Below are positions 31,908 through 41,225 of a stretch of DNA of 41,269 nt, piece after piece. The stretch spans positions 1-41,269 of the forward strand of contig CAMGDK010000002.1 of the NCBI GenBank assembly GCA_946042285.1, in the 5' to 3' direction. This stretch comes from an uncultured Clostridia bacterium (lineage in GTDB: Bacteria > Bacillota > Clostridia > Oscillospirales > Acutalibacteraceae). Numbering within the stretch: the first letter of the stretch is position 1; every line of letters begins with the position of its first letter. The position numbers and the translations under genes are program-made. The notes under the pieces were generated by a model that was not told the DNA's origin, did no database searches, and was given only the letters and a program-made list of their open reading frames with translations.

Positions 31908-33713
31908 ATGTGCGGAATTATAGGCTATGTAGGAAAAAGCAATGCAACAGGAATACTCTTAAAGGGATTAAAATCACTTGAGTATCGAGGATATGACAGT
32001 GCAGGAATTGCAGTATTTAATGATAGTGCTCAGTCGGATGTTAAAAAATGCAAGGGTAGGGTAGAAGCTCTTTGTGAAATAGCAAAAAATCTAAATTCAA
32101 ATGCAGGCATCGGTCATACAAGATGGGCTACACATGGTATGGTGAATGATGCAAATTCGCATCCTCACAAATTTAATCGTGTTACGGTAGTTCATAACGG
32201 AATAATTGAAAATTACGAATCGATAAGGGATACACTCGGAGTATCAAACGAGCTAAAATCGCAAACCGACAGCGAGGTTGTCGCAGCCCTGATTGACAGC
32301 TGCTATAACGGCGATGAGAAACAGGCGATTATCAGTGCCGCAAAAAGATTAACGGGTACTTATGCACTTGCTGTTATGTTTGACGGTAACCCCAACAGCA
32401 TTTATGCCGTAAGAAATGTCAGTCCGATTGTTTGCTGTAAAAATGATGACGGCGCATATATTGCATCGGACATCATGGCAATAGGTGAGTATAGCAGTGA
32501 ATACTTCGTGCTGCCGGAGTTTTCGGTTGCACAGATAAATGAAAACGGATTTGAGATAGAAAGCTTTGCCGGCGAAGAGATTATTCCTAAAAATCTGAAG
32601 CTTGATTGGGATATAAGATCTGCCGGTAAGTGCGGATATCCTTTTTATATGGAAAAGGAGATTGCAGAGCAACCGTCTGTAATAAGAAAAACAATAGAAA
32701 AACGAATAGTAAACGGTATTCCTGAGTTTACCGTTGACGGTGTGGATGACGGCGTGCTTGCAAATTGCTCAAGAATAATTGTGGTTGCGTGCGGCACAGC
32801 TATGCATGCAGGACTTGTCGGTAAAAGCCTGATTGAAAAAATATGCGAAATTCAAGTTGATGTTTGTATGGCAAGCGAATTTATTTACGGTACTCCGATA
32901 ATCAATGATGACACACTTGTGATCTGTGTGTCGCAAAGCGGAGAAACCGTTGATACTCTTGAAGCGCTTAAGCTTGCAAAAAGTAAGGGTGCATCAACGC
33001 TTTCCATCGTTAATGTTATAGGATCTTCCATAGCAAGAGAAAGCGATTATGTTGTTTATACATCGGCAGGGCCGGAGATAGCAGTTGCGTCAACAAAAGC
33101 ATATTCCGCACAGTGCACTGTATTTTATCTTATTACTGCAAGGCTTGCATTGATTAAAGGAACACTGAATGTTGAGGGCGTCAAAAGCTTTGTTAGGGAG
33201 CTTTGCGAGATTCCCGACAAGGTTCAGGCGGTTATTGACAGACGGGAGGAAATTCATCGTCTTTCGTCATCACTGTTGCTTGCAGACAACGTGTTCATGA
33301 TCGGAAGAGGTATTGATTATCCCGTTTTGCTTGAGGCGTCGCTTAAGCTTAAGGAAATATCATATATTCATTCGGAAGCGTTCGCATCGGGAGAATTGAA
33401 GCACGGCACGATTGCTTTAATTACCGAAAAAACACCAGTAATATCTCTATTAACACAAAAAAATGTAGCCTCAAAGCAGGCTTCAAATGTAAACGAGGTG
33501 CGTTCAAGAGGTGCAAATGTAATCAGTATAGCGCGCAAATCACTTTGTTCAGGCAAAATAAATTGCGAATTTTCTCTTCCTGAATCAGCTGACGAATTCT
33601 CCGTATTGCCTGCAGTTACGGCGCTTCAGCTTGTTGCATACTATGTGTCGTCAGACAAAGGACTTGATGTGGATAAACCGAGGAATCTTGCAAAGGTTGT
33701 AACCGTTGAGTGA
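31908..33713 (+). CDS. glmS: Glucosamine-fructose-6-phosphate aminotransferase (isomerizing)
   Basis: MCGIIGYVGKSNATGILLKGLKSLEYRGYDSAGIAV with N-terminal Cys; SIS domains; C-terminal DVDKPRNLAKVVTVE. Confidence 0.97.
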   Translation: MCGIIGYVGKSNATGILLKGLKSLEYRGYDSAGIAVFNDSAQSDVKKCKGRVEALCEIAKNLNSNAGIGHTRWATHGMVNDANSHPHKFNRVTVVHNGIIENYESIRDTLGVSNELKSQTDSEVVAALIDSCYNGDEKQAIISAAKRLTGTYALAVMFDGNPNSIYAVRNVSPIVCCKNDDGAYIASDIMAIGEYSSEYFVLPEFSVAQINENGFEIESFAGEEIIPKNLKLDWDIRSAGKCGYPFYMEKEIAEQPSVIRKTIEKRIVNGIPEFTVDGVDDGVLANCSRIIVVACGTAMHAGLVGKSLIEKICEIQVDVCMASEFIYGTPIINDDTLVICVSQSGETVDTLEALKLAKSKGASTLSIVNVIGSSIARESDYVVYTSAGPEIAVASTKAYSAQCTVFYLITARLALIKGTLNVEGVKSFVRELCEIPDKVQAVIDRREEIHRLSSSLLLADNVFMIGRGIDYPVLLEASLKLKEISYIHSEAFASGELKHGTIALITEKTPVISLLTQKNVASKQASNVNEVRSRGANVISIARKSLCSGKINCEFSLPESADEFSVLPAVTALQLVAYYVSSDKGLDVDKPRNLAKVVTVE

Positions 33714-33722
33714 ATATTAGAC

Positions 33723-33752
33723 AAAAAAGATGCACTTGATGCGTCTTTTTTT
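33723..33752 (+). terminator. Rho-independent terminator downstream of glmS
   Basis: AAAAAAGATGCA-cttga-TGCGTCTTTTTTT stem (one A-G/U-G imperfect pair) with T-tract. Confidence 0.8.
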
Positions 33753-33753
33753 G

Positions 33754-33782
33754 TTGCGTTTTTAACAGTAATGTGCTATTAT
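33754..33782 (+). promoter_or_regulatory. Putative promoter for MFS gene (TTGCGT-17-TATTAT, TGC extended -10)
   Basis: Hexamers with 17-nt spacer about 40 nt upstream of the ATG at 33822. Confidence 0.5.
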
Positions 33783-33821
33783 GGTATTTATAAGGAAATA
33801 TTATTGTCAAGGGGGATTATA

Positions 33822-36371
33822 ATGGAAGAAAAAACTTCTTTAAAGAGTAAGGCCTTAACATTGATAGATAATGTTAAGTATTATTGGAAGGAGCCTCCAA
33901 AGGGCAGATACATGTCCTTTAAGGAAATTGCTTCCTATTCATTCGGCGGTATCGGATTTTACTTTGTTGTATGCATGAGCATTTCGTGTCTTTTAGGCGC
34001 AACAAATGTGTTTATCTCCGGTACGATCGGTATCGGTATGACCGATATGTATATTTTGTATGTAATCGGTGTATTGTCAGGTATTCCGTTGACTGCCGTT
34101 AGAGCAAATATTATAGATAACACGAGAAATAAGGCGGGTAAGTACAGACCGTACATAATCAGAATGGGTATCCCATCGGTTCTTCTTTTTGTTGGTATGG
34201 TATGGTTTCCGTACAATCTTCTTGAAACAATTTTCGGTTCAAGCCTTGTATTCGGTAAGCCTGCATACTATGTTGCAAAATGTGTAGTAGTATTAGTGTT
34301 CAACCTGTTTCTTCAGTTCTTTTACTACTTTTTCTATGATGCTTATGAGAACCTTATTCATGTTCTTTCACCGAATTCACAGGAAAGAGCGGATGTAGCG
34401 TCTATCAAGAGTGTCATTTATTCGTTTGGTCCGTCATTGTTTAACATTGTTATGCCAATCATTGCGCAAAACATTTTCCACACAAACCAAACAGATATTC
34501 GTGTTTACAGGCTTGCATTCCCGATTATCGGTGCAATCGGTCTTCTTCTTTGTGTAATCGTTTATGCAAACACACAGGAAAAGATTATTCAGGCAAAGAC
34601 TCATGTAATTCAAATCAAATTCACAGATGCTATTAAAGCAGTTGCAAAGAACAAGTATTTCTGGATTATTTCAATGGCAGGCTGGATCGGCTTCCTTGAA
34701 ACAGCATACTCAAATATCCTGTATTGGCTTTACAACTACGGTGGCTCATGCTCGGGTAATGTATATTCAATCGTTGTTACATTAAACGGTAATGCTGCTC
34801 TTTGGGGTATGATTTTAGCACCGTTCTTCATTCGTAAATGGGGTAAAAAGAAGGTGCAGATTGTAACAAATCTGTTCAATATTCTCTTTATCGCATTGAT
34901 GCTTCCAATCGTATCCAGCGGTACAGACGCATCAGGCAACCTTAATTCATTCGTTATTTGGGGCGTTCTTCTCTGCCTCTATGCAAATGGCATCGTCGGT
35001 GCGTTTGCACATATTCTTAATCCTTCAATTCAAGCTGACATCAGAGATTTTCAGCAATACAAGACAGGCGAGAGAATTGACGGTATGTTTGCTGCAGTTC
35101 TTGCAATCGGTAACATCATCACACTTATTACAGCAGGTGTCCTTCCGGCATTGCAGGAGCGTTACGGTATGACTGTTGCAAATGCAAAGGCTGTTGTCGG
35201 CAATTCTTCAATCATGTCAAGAATTTTGCCGGGCTCCGAGCAAACAATCGGTCAAATGCTTGCAGATCAGGCAGCAAACGGACAGGATTTGTATAACCCA
35301 TCAAATGCACTTTACGATGTGTCGGGCACACTTGTTCCGTTGCTTAAGATTTTGATTATTCTTGCCGCTGTCGGTGCGTTTATGAACGTTATTCCGTTCT
35401 TCTTCTATGATTTCACAGAGAATAAACAGAAGTCCGTTGTACGAGTATTGAAGATTAGAGCTCTGTTTGAGGACTATGCAAACAATGCACTTAAGGATAA
35501 GGAGCTTGTTGAGGCAATCGCTCTTGTTAATAATGCAAGAGAAATGGCAGTTGCCCAGCCAAAGACGATAGACAAGTCAAGCTATAAGGGCATCAAGGAT
35601 AAGGCACAGAGAAAGGCTGCCAAGAAGGCTTACAAGGAAGCAATCGAATTTAATGAGGAAATTGAGATTTCTAAATTCGTTTGTGCAGAGCTTGACAAGT
35701 TCAGCTCCGAAAATGTTATCAGACAGGTTGAGCTTTACAAGGATGTTTACTACAAGGGACTCGATGGCATCGTAAACACCGATGTTGAGCAGGTTAAGGC
35801 AGAGCTTGCAGCAGCAAAGGCTATGCCGAAGAACACACCGGAAGAGAAAGAAATTCGTAAGATTGAAATTGAAATCGCAAAGAAAAAGCTTTCCTCCTAC
35901 AAGAACTATAAAAAGCATTACGGCTCGGTAAATGAATTTGTTGAGCCTGAAATGGAAGAACTTGAAAAGTATTTTGACAAGGAAGACGAGTGCGACTTAA
36001 AGATTTTAGATCTTACAAAGGAGCTTGCAATCGCAAAGAAGGAAAAGGACAGCGCAACGATTGCTCAAATCAAAGCAGAAATCAAGTCGCTTGATGCTCA
36101 GCGCAAGGCTGCTCGTAAGGCTTCAAAGGACGAGATGGATAAAAGAGCTTTATTTGACCGTGCCGCTGATGTTTACATCACTGCAAGAAAGCTTCTTATT
36201 CAGCAGGAAAACTTCTCTCACTTTGATGAGATTGCCGCTCAGTATGACGAGGCAAAGGCTCGTGCGGAGGAAGCAGACAGACTTCATGCCGAAGAGCTTG
36301 AAAGAAAGAAGGCTGAAGAAAAGGCTGAGCTTCAAAGAAGAAAGGAAGCTAAAAAGGCTGCTAAAAAATAA
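33822..36371 (+). CDS. MFS/GPH-like transporter with long C-terminal charged coiled-coil extension
   Basis: N-terminal 12-TM-like region (YSFGGIGFYFVVCMSISCLLG ... FMNVIPFFFYDF) followed by ~317 aa Lys/Glu/Ala-rich sequence; SD AAGGGGG before ATG 33822. Confidence 0.82.
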   Translation: MEEKTSLKSKALTLIDNVKYYWKEPPKGRYMSFKEIASYSFGGIGFYFVVCMSISCLLGATNVFISGTIGIGMTDMYILYVIGVLSGIPLTAVRANIIDNTRNKAGKYRPYIIRMGIPSVLLFVGMVWFPYNLLETIFGSSLVFGKPAYYVAKCVVVLVFNLFLQFFYYFFYDAYENLIHVLSPNSQERADVASIKSVIYSFGPSLFNIVMPIIAQNIFHTNQTDIRVYRLAFPIIGAIGLLLCVIVYANTQEKIIQAKTHVIQIKFTDAIKAVAKNKYFWIISMAGWIGFLETAYSNILYWLYNYGGSCSGNVYSIVVTLNGNAALWGMILAPFFIRKWGKKKVQIVTNLFNILFIALMLPIVSSGTDASGNLNSFVIWGVLLCLYANGIVGAFAHILNPSIQADIRDFQQYKTGERIDGMFAAVLAIGNIITLITAGVLPALQERYGMTVANAKAVVGNSSIMSRILPGSEQTIGQMLADQAANGQDLYNPSNALYDVSGTLVPLLKILIILAAVGAFMNVIPFFFYDFTENKQKSVVRVLKIRALFEDYANNALKDKELVEAIALVNNAREMAVAQPKTIDKSSYKGIKDKAQRKAAKKAYKEAIEFNEEIEISKFVCAELDKFSSENVIRQVELYKDVYYKGLDGIVNTDVEQVKAELAAAKAMPKNTPEEKEIRKIEIEIAKKKLSSYKNYKKHYGSVNEFVEPEMEELEKYFDKEDECDLKILDLTKELAIAKKEKDSATIAQIKAEIKSLDAQRKAARKASKDEMDKRALFDRAADVYITARKLLIQQENFSHFDEIAAQYDEAKARAEEADRLHAEELERKKAEEKAELQRRKEAKKAAKK

Positions 36372-36378
36372 TTAAATC

Positions 36379-36429
36379 AAATAACCCCGTTTCTGCATAA
36401 AATAAAGTATGTACGAAATGGGGTTATTT
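36379..36429 (+). terminator. Terminator-like hairpin ending 2 nt before the DUF3343 start codon
   Basis: AAATAACCCCGTTTC (36379-36393) / GAAATGGGGTTATTT (36415-36429), 15 bp with one G-U, followed by TT. Confidence 0.8.
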
Positions 36430-36431
36430 TT

Positions 36432-36647
36432 ATGAGTTTATATATAAAGGTGGGTTCAATAACAAACGCACAACGCGCTCAAAAGGTGTTAAAGAAAAAC
36501 GGATATAGGTCTTCAGTTAGAAGAAATGATACACCTTCAAAAAATGACGGCTGCGGATATATGATTGTTGTGGATTCTTCGAGCGATGATCCTGTTAATA
36601 TTTTAAAAAATCATCATGTTGAAATCAGAGGAGTTGATCGCAGTTGA
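36432..36647 (+). CDS. DUF3343 / putative Se/S carrier-like protein
   Basis: Short alpha/beta protein MSLYIKVGSITNAQRAQKVLKKNGYRSSVRR...NDGCGYMIVV with a single Cys in a CG motif, immediately upstream of a cysteine desulfurase. Confidence 0.75.
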   Translation: MSLYIKVGSITNAQRAQKVLKKNGYRSSVRRNDTPSKNDGCGYMIVVDSSSDDPVNILKNHHVEIRGVDRS

Positions 36648-37774
36648 TATATCTTGACAACAGCGCAACAACAAATCCAAAGCCACATTCGGTAAAATCA
36701 GCGGTAAACAGAGCGATGGAGAGATTTAGCTTTAACAGCGGCAGAGGCGGTTACAGGCAATCTGTTGATACTGCCGGCAGGATTTTTTCCGTCAGGGAAA
36801 GAATTTCTGATATGTTCGGGTTTGAACCTCAAAATATTGCCTTTACCAACAATTGCACAACGGCATTGAATTATGCCATAAAAGGTAGTGTGAAAAAAGG
36901 AGATCATGTGATTATTTCCTCTCTTGAGCATAATGCATGTGCAAGACCTGTTTACGCCCTTGCACAAAGGGGTATAATTACTTATGATACTGCCGAATTC
37001 AGCTATGACAAAGAAAAGACCGTTGATAATTTCAAGGCTCTTATTAAACCGCAAACAACGCTTATTGTGTGCATGCATGCATCTAATGTTTTCGGCTGCC
37101 TGTTTCCAATCAAGGAAATCGGTGCTCTTGCAAGGCAGTACGGAATTAGATTTGTAACGGATGCAGCTCAAACTGCAGGCGTTATTCCCATAAATGCAGA
37201 TAATGACAATGTTGATATTATGTGTGCCCCCGGACACAAGGGACTTTACGGTCCAATGGGTACCGGATTTCTTGCCGTTCAAAACAGTGTTAGTCTAAGA
37301 TCAATACTTGAGGGAGGCACGGGTACATCATCGCTTTCTCTTGAACAGCCTGAGGAAATGCCTGAGTCAATGGAGTCCGGAACGCTTAATAACAGTGGTA
37401 TAATCGGTCTCGGTGCGGGTGTTGATTTTGTTTCACAAAAGGGTATTGACAATATTTATTCGCATGAGCTGAAAATGGTTCAGTCGATTTATAAAGAGCT
37501 CGAAAAAATGCCTAAGGTTAAGCTTTACACTCCGTATCCGACAAAGAATAATTGTGCGCCTATATTATCGTTTAACTATGCAGATTATTCCTCGGAAAAA
37601 ACAGCGTCCCTGCTTGCAAAGCAAAATATTGCAGTGCGATCGGGCTATCATTGCTCAATGCTTGCTCATTTGTTTTTTTCAACGCTTGACAGGGGAACGG
37701 TCAGAATCAGCCCGTCAGCCTTTACAACATTTAATGAATGTGAAATTTTTATGAAAAATTTAAAAAAACTATGA
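36644..37774 (+). CDS. Cysteine desulfurase family (class V aminotransferase)
   Basis: MIYLDNSATTNPKP, SSLEHNACARP, APGHKGLYGPMGTG (PLP Lys), VRSGYHCSMLAH (catalytic Cys); TTG start overlapping the upstream TGA. Confidence 0.9.
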   Translation: MIYLDNSATTNPKPHSVKSAVNRAMERFSFNSGRGGYRQSVDTAGRIFSVRERISDMFGFEPQNIAFTNNCTTALNYAIKGSVKKGDHVIISSLEHNACARPVYALAQRGIITYDTAEFSYDKEKTVDNFKALIKPQTTLIVCMHASNVFGCLFPIKEIGALARQYGIRFVTDAAQTAGVIPINADNDNVDIMCAPGHKGLYGPMGTGFLAVQNSVSLRSILEGGTGTSSLSLEQPEEMPESMESGTLNNSGIIGLGAGVDFVSQKGIDNIYSHELKMVQSIYKELEKMPKVKLYTPYPTKNNCAPILSFNYADYSSEKTASLLAKQNIAVRSGYHCSMLAHLFFSTLDRGTVRISPSAFTTFNECEIFMKNLKKL

Positions 37775-37781
37775 TATTTGC

Positions 37782-37810
37782 TTTATTTATTTTATAGTCT
37801 GTGTTAAAAT
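37782..37810 (+). promoter_or_regulatory. Putative promoter for cdaA-cdaR (TTTATT-17-TAAAAT, TGT extended -10)
   Basis: Hexamers about 44 nt upstream of cdaA. Confidence 0.4.
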
Positions 37811-37853
37811 GATAAAAGAATTGAAAATAATATTTTATATGTAGGAATTTATC

Positions 37854-38723
37854 ATGTTTGAAACATTTAAGGATTTGTTCAACAGAATACTAAGCTTGTT
37901 TTCAACCTTTACTCCATCTGATTTTTTAGATATTGTAATGGTTGCTGTTATCATCTATATTTGTGTTAGAATTGTTAGAGAAACGAGGGCAATGCAGCTT
38001 GCAAAGGGCTTGCTTTTTGTTGCGATTGTATATTTTCTTGTGGATCTTCTCGGGATGGAAGCATCGGGATTTATATTTAAGTCGATTTTTTCCAACATTC
38101 TTATCATTCTCGTTGTATTATTTGGTCCTGAAATCAGGAATATTCTTGAGCAGGTTGGTCATGGAGCAACATCAAAAAGCCTTAAATCAATTATTCATCC
38201 CGGTGTTGCGGTTGATATAGCTGAGCTTACTGAAGCCATTGAAGAGGTTTGTAAGGCTTGTGCAAATATGAGCGACAAGAAAATCGGTGCACTGATTTGC
38301 TTTGAAAACGATACATTACTCGGTAATGTTGTTGCTTCCGGTACAGAGGTGCAGGCAAAGGTTTCAAGAGAGCTTGTGGAAAATATATTCTATCCTAAAT
38401 CACCGCTTCACGACGGAGCAATGGTGATTCGCGATGCCAGAATACTTGCAGCCGGCTGTATTTTACCTCTTACAAAAAAGACAGTTTCCTCTGCACTCGG
38501 TACAAGGCACAGAGCAGGTATCGGCTTGACTGAGGAAAGTGACTCCGTTGTAGTTATCGTCAGCGAAGAAACAGGAGCAATATCTGTTGTTAAGGGCGGA
38601 GTGCTTCAACGAGGAGTGTCTTATGGTGAGCTGAGAGATATACTTACTACGGAATTTTTGCCGTCAGGCAGTTCCTCCGACGATAAGATTATTGCAAAGC
38701 TTGTAAGGAGGATTAAAAAATAA
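37854..38723 (+). CDS. cdaA: Diadenylate cyclase CdaA
   Basis: Three N-terminal TM segments; DisA_N motifs LHDGAMVI and LGTRHRAGIGLTEESD. Confidence 0.96.
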   Translation: MFETFKDLFNRILSLFSTFTPSDFLDIVMVAVIIYICVRIVRETRAMQLAKGLLFVAIVYFLVDLLGMEASGFIFKSIFSNILIILVVLFGPEIRNILEQVGHGATSKSLKSIIHPGVAVDIAELTEAIEEVCKACANMSDKKIGALICFENDTLLGNVVASGTEVQAKVSRELVENIFYPKSPLHDGAMVIRDARILAAGCILPLTKKTVSSALGTRHRAGIGLTEESDSVVVIVSEETGAISVVKGGVLQRGVSYGELRDILTTEFLPSGSSSDDKIIAKLVRRIKK

Positions 38724-40021
38724 TGCCGAATAAGAATGACAAAAAGAATAATTCAAGCAAGAATAATTTTTCTGTTCGTAAGCTGATTTATAACGATAAA
38801 TATCTTATTATCTTTTCAATCTTTGCGGCAGTAGTGATTTGGATTGCAACTTCAATCAGTCTTTCTCCGCAAACAACAAAAACAATTACAGTCCCGCTCA
38901 ATGTTGATTTCAGCAATTCTGCCGCATCGCAGCTCGGTATAAAGTGCTACGGCGATGAAAAAATCGATGTGGATGTTACCGTAAGCTGTAAAAAATATCT
39001 TGCAAAGGATATTACCGCACAGGATCTCACCGTTACCCTTCAAACAAATATCGTTACAAACAAGGGCGTGTTCGATGTACCGATTAAGGTTGAGGGAAGC
39101 GAAAATGCGGAGTTCAATATACAAAGCTATTATCCTACACATTACAGTGCTTATTTTGATGTTGAGGCTGAAAAGGATATGGATATTGAGCTTGAGTATA
39201 ATACCGATGACATAGTTGCAGACGGTTATGTAAAGGGCGAGGATTTGCTTAGCGAAACCAAAGCCAAAATCGTCGGACCGAAATCCTATGTTTCGCGCGT
39301 TGATAAGCTTGTTGCGGATGTTAATATCCCGGAAAAGCTTACCGAAACGCAGACTATTGATGTTGTTGTTCAGGCACTTGACAGCAGCGGTGACACCGTT
39401 GACTATATCAATATTGTAACGGAAAGCTCAAATCCTACTCTCACAATTCCTGTTTTAAAGGAAATGGAGCTTGATGTCGCTGTCAGCTTTACAGGTATGC
39501 CGTCAGGCTTTGACAAAAATCTTTTGAATATCACTTACAGCAGTCAAAAGGTTAATGCCGGAGTGTTGGAAAGCGCAGGTATTACAGAGGCAAATATCGG
39601 TAATATCGACTTTTCAAAGCTAAAGCCGGGCAGAAACGAGTTTACATTTCAGGTTTCAAATCTTGAAAGCATGGTAGTACTTGACAATATTAAAGAAATT
39701 GAGGTTACAGTCTTTGTTCCTACCTCCTTTAAGACGAAGCAGTTGGATGCCTCCTTGGCTGAAGTTACGGTAATAAATGTGCCTGACGGATATGAAGCGA
39801 AGGTGAAAGGTCTTAATCAAAAGAAGGTGGTTGTTGTCGGAACGAGCAGTGAGCTTGATGCTGAGAATTTAGGTGTCGGTATGGTTGTGGATTTGTCTGC
39901 AAGCAAGGACAATATAACGCTTGGCACAAGCGAGCATCCTGCAAATGCAAGCTTGAACAATTCAAAATCCTGCTGGATTTACGGCGACTATACGGCATTG
40001 ATTTCAATAACAAAGAAATAA
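38723..40021 (+). CDS. cdaR: YbbR-domain protein CdaR
   Basis: N-terminal TM, repeated YbbR-like segments, 1-nt overlap with cdaA. Confidence 0.9.
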   Translation: MPNKNDKKNNSSKNNFSVRKLIYNDKYLIIFSIFAAVVIWIATSISLSPQTTKTITVPLNVDFSNSAASQLGIKCYGDEKIDVDVTVSCKKYLAKDITAQDLTVTLQTNIVTNKGVFDVPIKVEGSENAEFNIQSYYPTHYSAYFDVEAEKDMDIELEYNTDDIVADGYVKGEDLLSETKAKIVGPKSYVSRVDKLVADVNIPEKLTETQTIDVVVQALDSSGDTVDYINIVTESSNPTLTIPVLKEMELDVAVSFTGMPSGFDKNLLNITYSSQKVNAGVLESAGITEANIGNIDFSKLKPGRNEFTFQVSNLESMVVLDNIKEIEVTVFVPTSFKTKQLDASLAEVTVINVPDGYEAKVKGLNQKKVVVVGTSSELDAENLGVGMVVDLSASKDNITLGTSEHPANASLNNSKSCWIYGDYTALISITKK

Positions 40022-40025
40022 AATA

Positions 40026-40060
40026 AAAACGGTGCAGTTTAAATCAAACTGTACCGTTTT
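40026..40060. terminator. Terminator hairpin between convergent cdaR and rodA
   Basis: AAAACGGTGCAGTTT-aaatc-AAACTGTACCGTTTT, 15 bp with one G-U. Confidence 0.88.
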
Positions 40061-40061
40061 G

Positions 40062-41207
40062 TTATGTGTAGAATAATGCTTGTCTTTGCGATTTGGAAAA
40101 TCTGTAAACGCTCATTTCAATTCCGAGTGCAAGGTAAATACAAAGCGACGATGATCCGCCGGCAGAGAAGAGAGGTAGTGTAATACCGATACACGGAAGC
40201 AGTGAAAGCTCCATTCCTATGTTGATAAATACCTGCGCAAAAAGCATTACTGCAATTCCGCTGCACATAAGGTATCCAACATTATCTCTTGCCTTTAATC
40301 CTGTTGACAGTACTCTGATAATCAAAATCGAAAGAATAAGAATCACTGCAATTGATCCGATAAATCCAAATTCCTCGCCTGCCACAGAGAGAATCATGTC
40401 ATTTTGATTTTCAGGCACGGCACCGCTTTGAGTCATGCTGCCGTTTAAGTATCCCTCGCCAAACCAACCGCCGCTGCCGATAGCGATTTTGCCGTTGTTT
40501 TGCTGATAAAGCACATCCTTGTATTGCTCCGGATAAAACAGTGCGGTAATTCTTTCCCTTTGAACACCGTCGATGATTTTTAGCTTCCATGCAGATATAA
40601 ACCCAACGATTAACGCACAAATACCTGCAACAAAATAACCCATGTTAACCCTTGCAAAGAATAACATTCCTATAAACATAATAAGGAATACAAGCGCAGA
40701 GCCGGAGTCACCTGTAACAACTACAAGTGCAACGGGAATGATTCCGTGAATTACGAGCAAAATAATCGTTTTAATCCTGTTGATATGCTCCTTAACCATG
40801 TCAAGATGGTACGAAAACGAAATGATAAATCCAACCTTTAAAAGCTCTGATGTCTGGAATGTAAATACACCGAAATCAAGCCAGCTTCTTGCATCAGGTC
40901 TGTCGGGATTAACCGCCTTACCGAAAAGCAGAGTGACGAACATTAATCCTATGCATCCTGCGGCAATCAGTGGCCATAGCTTTGATATAATCTCATAGTC
41001 AATATTACATACAACAAGTGCAAAAATGATACCGCCGGCAACAGAAATTACCATGCTTCTTACATCACTTGTAATAATTCTTCCGTCAGAGAGGTTAGAA
41101 TATGTTGCGCTATATACAAGCATAAGCCCGTAAGCAGAGCCTGCAAGCGCAGTAATGAGCGTTACAAAATCAAGTCCGCTAAAGAAATTGACCTTGTTGC
41201 TTTTCAA
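40062..41207 (-). CDS. rodA: RodA/FtsW/SpoVE-family SEDS protein, RodA-like
   Basis: Multi-TM, YSATYSN, DARSWLDFGVFTFQTSELLKVGFI, GDSGSALVF, GSGGWFGEGYLNGSMTQSGAVPENQNDMILSVAGEEFGFIG; TTG start at 41207 preceded by AGGAGGG. Confidence 0.93.
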   Translation of the reverse strand: MKSNKVNFFSGLDFVTLITALAGSAYGLMLVYSATYSNLSDGRIITSDVRSMVISVAGGIIFALVVCNIDYEIISKLWPLIAAGCIGLMFVTLLFGKAVNPDRPDARSWLDFGVFTFQTSELLKVGFIISFSYHLDMVKEHINRIKTIILLVIHGIIPVALVVVTGDSGSALVFLIMFIGMLFFARVNMGYFVAGICALIVGFISAWKLKIIDGVQRERITALFYPEQYKDVLYQQNNGKIAIGSGGWFGEGYLNGSMTQSGAVPENQNDMILSVAGEEFGFIGSIAVILILSILIIRVLSTGLKARDNVGYLMCSGIAVMLFAQVFINIGMELSLLPCIGITLPLFSAGGSSSLCIYLALGIEMSVYRFSKSQRQALFYT

Positions 41208-41225
41208 TTTAACCCTCCTTTTCAT

